Origin: Terriglobales bacterium
Lineage (GTDB): Bacteria > Acidobacteriota > Terriglobia > Terriglobales > Acidobacteriaceae
Length of the DNA: 64,000 bases
Direction: 5' to 3'
Assembly: GCA_035764005.1 (NCBI GenBank)
Contig: DASTZZ010000021.1
Coordinates: forward strand, 1 to 64,000
Each line of letters starts with the position of its first letter. Position 1 is the stretch's first letter. The notes under the pieces are model-generated. The model saw only the letters and a list, made by a program, of their open reading frames with translations, had not been told where the DNA came from and made no database searches. This document shows positions 37,218 through 44,505 of this stretch, in pieces. Both the position numbers and the translations under genes were made by a program.

Positions 37218-37631
37218 CTATTCGCGCGGATTCTTCTCTTCCGTCCACAACTGCCCCAGCGGTCCCAAATCGAGATTCAGGTCCTCGGGTCGAAGGCCGA
37301 ACTGGGAGGCTAGTTCACGGATTTTCTGTTCCAGCTTCATTAGCGCTAAGCCCATTTCTTCGATTTGAGCGTCGGCGAGGCTGCCGCCTTCCATGCGGCG
37401 GATCGCTTGCCGTTCCAGCAGGCGGCGGAGTAACTCGATCAGGCTTAGCACGAGTCGGGCGAGTCCTTGCTCGATGTTCTCGGAGTTGCAGTCGATGCGC
37501 TGCGTAGTGCCGCTGGAAAGGGAGGCAAGCTCCTGATTCAGGCCTGCAATCGCTTGCTCCATATCATCGGGCGAGATCTTTTTGGGTTCGTCCCTCAGTC
37601 TGGGACTCCCGTTGTGCGAAGGCAAATCCAT
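37218..37631 (-). CDS. gvpK: Gas vesicle protein GvpK
   Basis: Accessory gas-vesicle protein. The diagnostic helical core is clear: NIEQGLARLVLSLIELLRRLLERQAIRRMEGGSL, then IEEMGLALMKLEQKIRELASQFGLRPEDLNLDLGPLG. The start is uncertain: I use the ATG at 37631 (137 residues), while a TTG at 37748 would overlap the gvpL-like gene by 46 bp and add a region unlike the family. It is the last of three gvp genes read in this direction; the tRNA lies beyond in the opposite direction. Confidence 0.9.
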   Translation of the reverse strand: MDLPSHNGSPRLRDEPKKISPDDMEQAIAGLNQELASLSSGTTQRIDCNSENIEQGLARLVLSLIELLRRLLERQAIRRMEGGSLADAQIEEMGLALMKLEQKIRELASQFGLRPEDLNLDLGPLGQLWTEEKNPRE

Positions 37632-37702
37632 CGGCGGAATGGCTGCATCCTGAGACAGCAGAATCTTGTCTCTCCCTCTATGCGCCTCCGTGTCCGCCGT
37701 GT

Positions 37703-38335
37703 TCAATGTTTCGCGGAATGCGGTTCGAAGAACTCGGTCGCGGGCCAAGGCCCACTTGCGCGCATAGAAATATGGTTGAGTTTCTCACGAAAGCGTTCAA
37801 CGGATTTGCTCGAAATGAGAGCGTACAGCCGCATACCGTCGCCGGTTTCTCGTTCCCGCCATTCAATCACAGTGTCGGCGAGCTGATGCTTCACCTGCTG
37901 CGCGTGCTCGCTGACCGAGCGTAGCTGAGCGGCACGCGCTCGCAGATGCTCGGCTCCGCTTGTCGCTTCCGGCGTACTTCTGTCCGGGTTAGCGATTCGG
38001 AGTTCCATCTGCACATGGTCGGCATGCCTGATCAGAAAGTCTCTGTACCGCGGTGATTCCTGGCGCAGATGTGCCTTCACCTCCTCAGCAGTGAGCCACG
38101 TTGGAAATCGAAAGGGAATGACTGCGCTTTGCGCAAATGTGTTTTGAATAACGCGATGAAACTCGAGCGCCGCCTGCTGGAAGTTACTGGGAGTAATGGC
38201 ACTTCGTTCCATTTCGGAGCAAAGGGCAACCAGGCCCGACTCGGCTATCGCCTCCGCCTTCGAACTCAGGACGCCTTGTCCGGGAAGGCTGATCGCACCG
38301 CCGTCGAGGAGAATGCAATACGCGAGCAGGGGCAT
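37703..38335 (-). CDS. gvpL: Gas vesicle protein GvpF/GvpL family
   Basis: 210 residues, ATG 38335. The pattern fits the GvpL/GvpF family: an N-terminal half with the VIPFRFPTWLTAEEVKAHL segment, and a C-terminal half with RLYALISSKSVERFREKLN followed by SGPWPATEFF, the terminal motif (ASGPWPPYSF-like) typical of these proteins. Members interact with the GvpA shell protein during assembly. It begins 10 bp after the GvpA-family gene ends and precedes gvpK. Confidence 0.88.
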   Translation of the reverse strand: MPLLAYCILLDGGAISLPGQGVLSSKAEAIAESGLVALCSEMERSAITPSNFQQAALEFHRVIQNTFAQSAVIPFRFPTWLTAEEVKAHLRQESPRYRDFLIRHADHVQMELRIANPDRSTPEATSGAEHLRARAAQLRSVSEHAQQVKHQLADTVIEWRERETGDGMRLYALISSKSVERFREKLNHISMRASGPWPATEFFEPHSAKH

Positions 38336-38345
38336 CCAGGGCGGC

Positions 38346-38570
38346 TCACCTTCCGAGCTGCTCTGGGTTGATGTGCTTTAGGGCGGTCTCAACTGAAGTA
38401 AGGATCGCGTTCAGGCCGAGATAGACGAGATCGACACCGGCAATCGAGATCACCACGCTGCCATGGAGCACTATGCCAGCGTTTAGCACATGATCCAGAA
38501 CTTCGAGCAGCGAGGCTTCCTGTTCGGGGGCCTGAGCTGGGATCAGGATCGGGTTTTGGTCAGTGCGCAT
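38346..38570 (-). CDS. GvpA-family small gas vesicle protein (GvpM/S/J-like)
   Basis: 74 residues. The amphipathic GvpA fold is visible: LLEVLDHVLNAGIVLHGSVVISIAGVDLVYLGLNAILTSVETAL. The GVDLVYLGL block and the absence of the IDAWVRVSLVGIE block place it with the minor GvpA-like proteins (M, S or J type) rather than the main shell protein GvpA. First gene of a three-gene gvp set, and no gvpA, gvpN, gvpO or gvpG is near. A two-component system is encoded divergently 285 bp away. Confidence 0.82.
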   Translation of the reverse strand: MRTDQNPILIPAQAPEQEASLLEVLDHVLNAGIVLHGSVVISIAGVDLVYLGLNAILTSVETALKHINPEQLGR

Positions 38571-38854
38571 GGAGAAGAGCGAACACCCTTCGACTACGCT
38601 CAGGGCAGGCTCCGGTCACGATGAATCGGCTACAGGTCACGAAGAACAAGGCCATTCTAACTGACAGATCCTGCAGCAGCTCTGGATGGGGTGACAAAAC
38701 CTGTCTCAGCTATTCTCCGTATAATCAAAAAGTTAACAAGATGGGAACTCTCTAATGACAAAACCTTAGGGCCTCGATTAGAATTATGACAACGTGGCGA
38801 GGAGTGAAGTTTACTGGTTAGGAACTGCTCGCCGGAATCCCCCGGAGTATAGCT

Positions 38855-40453
38855 TTGTCGTCCGTCCTCTCGCTGAAGGACAGCTCGCGCGAATTACTGG
38901 TTGAAATCCTGGGCGCACTCAATCCCTATTACAGCGACGTAACCGAAAAGTGGCGCGAGCAGGTTGCGGCGGAATTTGGCTTTGGACGGCGTGAACTTGG
39001 CGCTCTGGAACGGCTCAGCCTGCAGACCGCGCACTCATTTTTTTCCCACAACGATCTGCCTGGATTTTTCGAAAATGCCGACTACTTCGGCATGCGTTTG
39101 GCGAAACTGCAGGTGGACACGCGCGCGGTTGCGCGATCGCTGGAGATTTATCAGGAGCTGTGCGAGCCCTACCTGAGCGGGTTGTTTGGCGCGCGGCTGA
39201 AAGAAGTCAGCGCCACGCTGGATGTTCTGAAATCCTCGACCTTCATCACTGTTTCCGGCGCCTACTTCGACTCGAAAACCAGTGAGTTCGCCACGCTCCT
39301 GCGAGTGCTCGATGCGGAACTGTCTGCGGGGCAGATTTCCGGCATGTTCGAGAAGGTGCTGGAAATCACCAGCGCAAACTTCGGGGCGTCGATGGCGGCG
39401 ATTCTGCTGCGTCGTCCTGAAGGTGATGGCTTCCGGCTGGAGAGCTCGCTCGGCGTAGAAGGTTTGCTTCCAAGCGACTCTGAGTTTGAATTGGGACAAG
39501 GCTTCTGCGGCAGTCTGGTCGCTACGGGCGAACCTGAAATGGTACTCGACGTCGCCAATGATCCGCGTATTCTGCATCCGGCGATCAAAGAACGCGCGAC
39601 GTCGCTTTGGGGCGTGCCGCTGAAGACCGGCAAGACAGTAATCGGCGCGCTGATCATTGGTTTTGCGCGTCCTTACGAATGGCTGCCGAACGAGCGCGAT
39701 CTGATGCGTGCCATTGCGGAACGCACGGTGATGGCGATAGAACGCGCGCAGTTAACCGAAGAGTTACGGGCTCGCGAAGCTCGAATCGCCGAGCTTTCGG
39801 CCCATTTGCTGGCTGTCCAGGAAGACGAGCGCAAGCGCATCAGCCGGGAGCTGCACGACGAAACCGGACAGTCGCTGATGGTGATTCGTCTCTATTTGGG
39901 AATGCTGGAAGCGCAGCTCACGGGACGAACCGCCAAAGGCAAGATTCGCGAGACGGTTGCAGTAGTTGACCGGACGATCGAGGGCATCCGGCGCATTATT
40001 GCCCGTTTGTCTCCACTGTTATTGCAGGAGCTGGGACTGGTGGCCGCGATCCGCAAGGAAGCCAAGGATCTGGCCAAAGCAACTGGCGTGAAGGTCCGCG
40101 TTGCCATCAATGAAGACGTTGGCCGACTTGCGCCAGAGATCGAGGCTGCGATCTATCGCGTAGTGCAGGAGTCGCTGCACAACGTCGCCAAGCATGCGCA
40201 GGCGAAATCAGCATCGGTGCAGATGAGCCGCCACGAGAACACGGTGTATCTGTCGATTGAAGACGACGGCATCGGCATGCCGGCGAAGGTGAACAGTCCG
40301 CGAAGCCACTCGTTTGGCCTTGCGGGAATCAAAGAACGAATAGCTTCTCTGGATGGCGAAGTGCGTGTCCATTCCGAGAAAGGGAAAGGTACGCGGCTGG
40401 AGATCATGGTGCCCGCGCGGCAATATCATGAGGCCATGTCGCAGACGGCGTAA
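38855..40453 (+). CDS. GAF-domain sensor histidine kinase (NarL partner type)
   Basis: 532 residues from a TTG start. Three parts: an all-helical N-terminal domain of about 140 residues (LVEILGALNPYYSDVTEKWREQV to SGLFGARLKEV), possibly an RsbR-N or globin-like sensor fold; a GAF domain at about 150-305 (LEITSANFGASMAAILLR to FARPYEWLPNERDLM); and a HisKA_3/HATPase_c transmitter with the H-box RISRELHDETGQSL, N-box ESLHNVAKHA and G-boxes DDGIGM and GLAGIKERI, GKGTRLEI. No transmembrane helix, so it is cytosolic. It is paired with the response regulator 22 bp downstream. Confidence 0.92.
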   Translation: MSSVLSLKDSSRELLVEILGALNPYYSDVTEKWREQVAAEFGFGRRELGALERLSLQTAHSFFSHNDLPGFFENADYFGMRLAKLQVDTRAVARSLEIYQELCEPYLSGLFGARLKEVSATLDVLKSSTFITVSGAYFDSKTSEFATLLRVLDAELSAGQISGMFEKVLEITSANFGASMAAILLRRPEGDGFRLESSLGVEGLLPSDSEFELGQGFCGSLVATGEPEMVLDVANDPRILHPAIKERATSLWGVPLKTGKTVIGALIIGFARPYEWLPNERDLMRAIAERTVMAIERAQLTEELRAREARIAELSAHLLAVQEDERKRISRELHDETGQSLMVIRLYLGMLEAQLTGRTAKGKIRETVAVVDRTIEGIRRIIARLSPLLLQELGLVAAIRKEAKDLAKATGVKVRVAINEDVGRLAPEIEAAIYRVVQESLHNVAKHAQAKSASVQMSRHENTVYLSIEDDGIGMPAKVNSPRSHSFGLAGIKERIASLDGEVRVHSEKGKGTRLEIMVPARQYHEAMSQTA

Positions 40454-40475
40454 ATAACGCGAGTCAGGTAATCAA

Positions 40476-41141
40476 ATGCCAAAAATCAGAGTTCTATTAA
40501 CCGATGACCACACATTGTTTCGTCAGGGCGTCCGTCGCCTTCTAGAGACCGAAGCGGATTTTGAAGTAGTTGGCGAGGCGTCCGACGCAGGCGATTCCGT
40601 CGAAAAGGCGCGCGAACTGCGCCCTGACATCGTGCTGATGGACATCGGCATGCCCGGCCTGTCGTCGTTCGAGGCGGCGCGGCAGATTCGTAAGAACCGG
40701 CCGGAGACGAAGATTCTCTTCCTCACCATGTACGAGGACGAGGACTACCTCGTGCAATGTCTCGAAGTGGGCGCCGCGGGATACGTGCTGAAGGATACGC
40801 CGGCTCCGCAACTGCTTACCGCTGTGCGCGATGTTTACAAAGGCGGGAAGTATCTCAGCTCGCAGGTGCTGGGCAAGCTGGTCGAAGACTTCCGCTCACG
40901 CGTGCGCGACACGCGCATGAGGCCGCGTATTTCAACGTTGACTCCGCGCGAGCGCGAGATTCTGAAGTTGCTCGCCGAAGGCAACTCAGTGAAAGAAATT
41001 GCCGTCATTCTCGGTCTCAGCGTGAAGACCGTGGAAGCGCACAAGTTCAATCTCATGCGTAAGCTCGACATCCACAACAAGGCACAACTCGTGACTTACG
41101 CGATCCAGAAGAAGATCATCAAGATTCCAGTGAACCAGTAG
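40476..41141 (+). CDS. NarL/FixJ-family response regulator
   Basis: 221 residues. The receiver domain has Asp10-Asp11, phospho-acceptor Asp56 (VLMDIGMPG), Thr in LFLTMYED and Lys in YVLKDTP. The C-terminal LuxR-type helix-turn-helix is LTPREREILKLLAEGNSVKEIAVILGLSVKTVEAHKFNLMRKL. It forms a two-component pair with the upstream kinase and ends at a terminator. Divergent position next to the gas-vesicle genes makes them candidate targets, without direct evidence. Confidence 0.95.
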   Translation: MPKIRVLLTDDHTLFRQGVRRLLETEADFEVVGEASDAGDSVEKARELRPDIVLMDIGMPGLSSFEAARQIRKNRPETKILFLTMYEDEDYLVQCLEVGAAGYVLKDTPAPQLLTAVRDVYKGGKYLSSQVLGKLVEDFRSRVRDTRMRPRISTLTPREREILKLLAEGNSVKEIAVILGLSVKTVEAHKFNLMRKLDIHNKAQLVTYAIQKKIIKIPVNQ

Positions 41142-41158
41142 CCTCCTCCTGAATCCTC

Positions 41159-41187
41159 AAGCCTCGCTTCGGCGGGGCTTCTTTTTT
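41159..41187 (+). terminator. Terminator of the two-component operon
   Basis: AAGCCTCGC (41159-41167), TTCG tetraloop, GCGGGGCTT (41172-41180, one G-T pair), then CTTTTTT. Confidence 0.9.
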
Positions 41188-41267
41188 GGAAAGCCGTTTC
41201 ACCACGGAGACGCGGAGGACACGGAGCAAAGCTCTTATCTTTGTCATTCGGTACCGCTTCTTGTCTT

Positions 41268-41307
41268 GTCATTCCGAACCGCTGCGTTTGCGGTGAGAAA
41301 TCCCTAC
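41268..41307. repeat. Half copy of palindromic element E (E2)
   Basis: GTCATTCCGAACC to GAGAAATCCCTACGGAAT, the left half of the element seen at 21804, 44375, 46288 and 61253; the right half is absent. Another GTCATTC word lies 25 bp upstream. Confidence 0.7.
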
Positions 41308-41379
41308 GGAATGCGAAACTGCAGCGCATACCGCGAATTTTGCATCCTGGTTGACCGTATAGCATCATTGAGAGAACGC

Positions 41380-41784
41380 ATGCTAGCGACCCGGTTCAAT
41401 ACGGCGCTCGGGATATCGATCACAGGCGTGTTTCTGATCACAGCGCAATTCGCCATGCTGAGCCATGCGTCGATTACCCATCCGCTGCCGCGGACGATAC
41501 TGACTTCTCAGGACGCCTCTGATACTGGCGTGAGACATTCTGGAGCAGCGGACTGCCATGAGGAATCCGCGCCGAAGAACCAGGCTCCGCACAATCACGA
41601 TTGCTGCACGGTGGGCCATCTGCATGCGATCGGATCTGCGCAGGTGAGCATTGTTCCCTCGTTCGTCGTCACTTCGGCCGATAACTCGTTTATTCCATCT
41701 GCGAGTCTCGATCAAACTGCTTCGCCCGCCAGGCAGACTTCCGACAGCGGGCCACCCGGTTCCGCAGTTCCAATTCGAGTGTAG
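41380..41784 (+). CDS. Small exported His/Cys-rich protein
   Basis: 134 residues from the ATG at 41380 (MLATRFNTALGISITG); the longer frame starts in repeat E2. An N-terminal hydrophobic segment (residues 8-26) is followed by a polar region with clustered possible metal ligands: DCHEESAPKNQAPHNHDCCTVGHLHAIG. The C-terminus is Ser/Pro-rich. It resembles small DUF2946-like proteins found beside copper genes, but the match is loose. It precedes an outer-membrane protein gene with a His/Met-rich start, suggesting a metal theme. Confidence 0.6.
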   Translation: MLATRFNTALGISITGVFLITAQFAMLSHASITHPLPRTILTSQDASDTGVRHSGAADCHEESAPKNQAPHNHDCCTVGHLHAIGSAQVSIVPSFVVTSADNSFIPSASLDQTASPARQTSDSGPPGSAVPIRV

Positions 41785-41861
41785 ATCGAGTTCGCACTGC
41801 TGAATTGCGGGACAGCCTCGTCTCGCTCTCCTCACCTTTCGCACCAGCACGCGGAGCCTCG

Positions 41862-43166
41862 ATGCGGACCTTCGTATTCTTCTTTATCACTATCCTCATC
41901 ACAGCGAACATTTCCGTCGCTCAGAGCGATACTCATTCCACTCAGGGCGGAATGCCGGAACACGCAGGCCACATGTCCATGAGTGGTGGCTCGTCCGCGC
42001 TGATCGACGTCATCGAGCAGCACGAGACAGCCGGCACTGACGTGCAGCCGATCTCCACGCCGCAGAACATGCTCATGACTACGCGAGGCAATTGGATGTT
42101 CATGCTGCATGGTGTCGCGTTCCTCAACGACACGCAGCAGACTGGTCCCCGCGGGGCCGACAATTTTTTTTCAACAAACTGGATTATGCCAATGGCGCAG
42201 CGAGAGCTTGGCCGTGGCACGCTCACGCTGCGCATGATGTTGAGCCTGGAGCCCGCAACCGTTTCCGGCAGACGTTATCCTCTGCTCTTTCAGCAAGGTG
42301 AAACCGCGTTCGGCAGGCCCATCGTCGATGGGCAGCATCCACACGATTTCTTCATGGAACTAGCTGCGATGTACGACGAACGCCTGAGTGAGGATACGCT
42401 GCTGTCTGTTTACTTGGCGCCGATGGGCAGCCCAGCTCTGGGACCGATGGCGTATCCGCATCGCGCATCGGCTTCGGAGAATCCCGTAGCCACGCTCGGC
42501 CATCATCTGCAGGACTCAACCCACATTGCCGATGACGTGATTACGGTTGGGCTCACACATAGCAATTTCCGTATCGAGGCCTCCGGATTTCATGGTCGAG
42601 AGCCGGATGAGTTTCGCTGGAATATTGATACGGGAAAGATCGACTCGTGGGCTACGCGATTCTCAGCGAATCCCGGACAAAATTGGAGCTTGCAGTATTC
42701 CATTGGACAGCTTCACAGCCCAGAAGCTCTGTCACCGACCGAAGATCTCAGACGGATGACTGCATCGGTCATGTACAACCATCCGTTCCGGAACGGGAAT
42801 TGGTCCTCACTGCTGCTCTGGGGCAGAAATCAGAGCCTCACAGACGGAAATGTGGGCAACAGCTATCTTGCGGAATCGACTCTTCGGCTTCACCGCAACA
42901 GCGTATGGACTCGCATTGAGAACACGGATCGCACGAATGAGCTGTTGCTCGATGGCAATCCCATTCCACCTGGGTTCGAGGAGCGCTACTTCACGCGCGT
43001 GCAGGCGTACACGCTAGGCTACGACCGCGAGATCGGCCACATTCCCCATGTGTCAACGGCCGTTGGAGGACAGCTCACGTCGTATGGCGTTCCAGACTTG
43101 CTGAAGAATACCTATGGAGGTCATCCAATCGGAGCGAACATATTTCTACGCGTGCGGATTGAATAG
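41862..43166 (+). CDS. Putative outer-membrane protein with Met/His-rich N-terminus
   Basis: 434 residues from the ATG at 41862 (MRTFVFFFITILITANISVAQ), a signal peptide. The mature start is rich in His and Met (MPEHAGHMSMSGG, then NMLMTTRGNWMFMLHG), a composition typical of copper-handling proteins. The remainder shows alternating hydrophobic strands with aromatic girdles (NWSLQYSIGQLHSP, NGNWSSLLLWGRNQ, AYTLGYDREIGHIPHV) and ends FLRVRIE, consistent with a beta barrel. HPHDFFMEL and MAYPHRASASENPVATLGHH are further His-rich segments. Similar proteins occur near heavy-metal resistance genes, but the exact role is unproven. Confidence 0.65.
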   Translation: MRTFVFFFITILITANISVAQSDTHSTQGGMPEHAGHMSMSGGSSALIDVIEQHETAGTDVQPISTPQNMLMTTRGNWMFMLHGVAFLNDTQQTGPRGADNFFSTNWIMPMAQRELGRGTLTLRMMLSLEPATVSGRRYPLLFQQGETAFGRPIVDGQHPHDFFMELAAMYDERLSEDTLLSVYLAPMGSPALGPMAYPHRASASENPVATLGHHLQDSTHIADDVITVGLTHSNFRIEASGFHGREPDEFRWNIDTGKIDSWATRFSANPGQNWSLQYSIGQLHSPEALSPTEDLRRMTASVMYNHPFRNGNWSSLLLWGRNQSLTDGNVGNSYLAESTLRLHRNSVWTRIENTDRTNELLLDGNPIPPGFEERYFTRVQAYTLGYDREIGHIPHVSTAVGGQLTSYGVPDLLKNTYGGHPIGANIFLRVRIE

Positions 43167-43185
43167 AACTTGAGAACGGCCGCAA

Positions 43186-43593
43186 TCAAGCACTCTGACT
43201 CTTGAATTCGTTGAAACTGATTTGATTGCCGAATGGATCGATCACGTGCATCGCCCGAGCGCCCCAGAACTCGTCCTGGATTCCGGGGCGTAGGTATTTG
43301 TAGCCTTTGCTCGCGACCTCACGATGGAATTCATCGACTCCTGTCATCTCGACGTGAATGTGAGCCCCAGGCGAGCCGTCACCGTGATGCTCGCTCAGAT
43401 GCAGGCTCAGGTCGCCACGCGAAACCTGCATGTACACGGGCATCCCAGGTTCGAACGTATGTTCCCAGTCGACTTTGAAGCCGAGGAAGCCGCAGTAGAA
43501 TTCTTTCGCCTTCTCGACTGAGAAGATGCGTAGAATCGGCACCGTGCGGATGAATGTAATCGCGGCCTTCGATTCCGTGCCGGTTGCAGTCAT
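43186..43593 (-). CDS. Glyoxalase/bleomycin-resistance (VOC) superfamily protein
   Basis: 135 residues from the ATG at 43593. One beta-alpha-beta-beta-beta pair of the VOC fold: TVPILRIFSVEKAKEFYCGFLGFKVDWEH, then GDLSLHLSEHHG, HIHVEMTGVDEFHREV, and the terminal MHVIDPFGNQISFNEF with the conserved DPxGN turn. It begins 2 bp after the sdhB stop on the same strand and so is the last gene of the sdh transcript. Such proteins range from lyases to antibiotic-binding proteins; no substrate can be assigned. Confidence 0.85.
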   Translation of the reverse strand: MTATGTESKAAITFIRTVPILRIFSVEKAKEFYCGFLGFKVDWEHTFEPGMPVYMQVSRGDLSLHLSEHHGDGSPGAHIHVEMTGVDEFHREVASKGYKYLRPGIQDEFWGARAMHVIDPFGNQISFNEFKSQSA

Positions 43594-43595
43594 AG

Positions 43596-44351
43596 TTATC
43601 TCGTGAAGATATCTTTGATTGCCTGCTTCATTACTTGTCCCCCGACCTCTGCGATCGCATTGGTCAGGGGGATGTCCTTCGGACAGATCTCCACGCAATT
43701 CTGGGCGTATCCGCATTCTTGAATTCCGCCGTCTCCCATGAGGGCATGCAGACGATCTTCTTTCAACGCGGCGCCTGTTGGATGCGTGTTGAATAGCCGC
43801 ACCTGCGCGATCGTCGCAGCGCCAACGAAGTTGGTCTTGTCGTTGAATTGAGGACAGACCTCCATGCAGCAGCAGCATGAAATGCATCGTGAGAGCGGAT
43901 ACGCGGCTTCCTGTTGTGTGGTGCTTTGTCGTGGACCGGAACCCAGATCGTAAGTGCCATCCACAGGCACCCAAGCCTTCACTCGCTTGAGGTTCTCGAA
44001 CAGTACAGAACGATCCACCGCAAGATCACGAATGACGGGAAATTTCGAAAGCGGCTCGAGCGTGATTGGCTGTTCGAGCTTGTCGATGAGGGCAGAGCAT
44101 GCCATGCGCGCGCGTCCGTTGATGCGCATCGCGCAGGAGCCGCAAACTTCTTCAAGGCAATTCGAGTCGTAGGTGATCGGACGCGATGGTTTTCCGTCGC
44201 GAGTGACGGGATTGGCGGCGATGTCCATCATCGCCGAGATCACGTTCATGCCCGGCTTCCAGGGCAGCGCGAACTCTTCCCAGTATGGAGTTGATTTGGG
44301 CGAGGCTTGGCGTTTGATTTTTATCAGTACGGTTTTGCCGTTTGGGACCAT
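43596..44351 (-). CDS. sdhB: Succinate dehydrogenase iron-sulfur subunit
   Basis: 251 residues. The N-terminal plant-type ferredoxin domain has [2Fe-2S] ligands (SNCLEEVCGSCAMRINGRARMAC); the C-terminal ferredoxin domain has CISCCCCMEVCP and CGYAQNCVEICPKDIP for the [4Fe-4S] and [3Fe-4S] centres. It carries electrons from SdhA to the quinone site of the membrane subunit. The gene order sdhC-sdhA-sdhB with a single large cytochrome resembles the B-type (Bacillus/Wolinella-like) enzymes. Confidence 0.95.
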   Translation of the reverse strand: MVPNGKTVLIKIKRQASPKSTPYWEEFALPWKPGMNVISAMMDIAANPVTRDGKPSRPITYDSNCLEEVCGSCAMRINGRARMACSALIDKLEQPITLEPLSKFPVIRDLAVDRSVLFENLKRVKAWVPVDGTYDLGSGPRQSTTQQEAAYPLSRCISCCCCMEVCPQFNDKTNFVGAATIAQVRLFNTHPTGAALKEDRLHALMGDGGIQECGYAQNCVEICPKDIPLTNAIAEVGGQVMKQAIKDIFTR

Positions 44352-44374
44352 TAGTTTCCAGTCATTTTCCGGTT

Positions 44375-44492
44375 GTCATTCTGAATCCGCCTCAGGCGGA
44401 TGAGGGATCCCTATCGCCCCCGTTACGGAGAGTCATAGGGATTCCTCTCTCCGCCTCTCCCAAATGCAGGGAGAGGCTCCGCTCGGAATGAC
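44375..44492. repeat. Palindromic element E3 within the sdh operon
   Basis: GTCATTCTGAATCCGC to GAGGGATCCCTAT, mirrored by ATAGGGATTCCTC and CTCGGAATGAC. It fills most of the 154-bp gap between sdhA and sdhB. Confidence 0.85.
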
Positions 44493-44505
44493 AATACAGC
44501 GCAGC

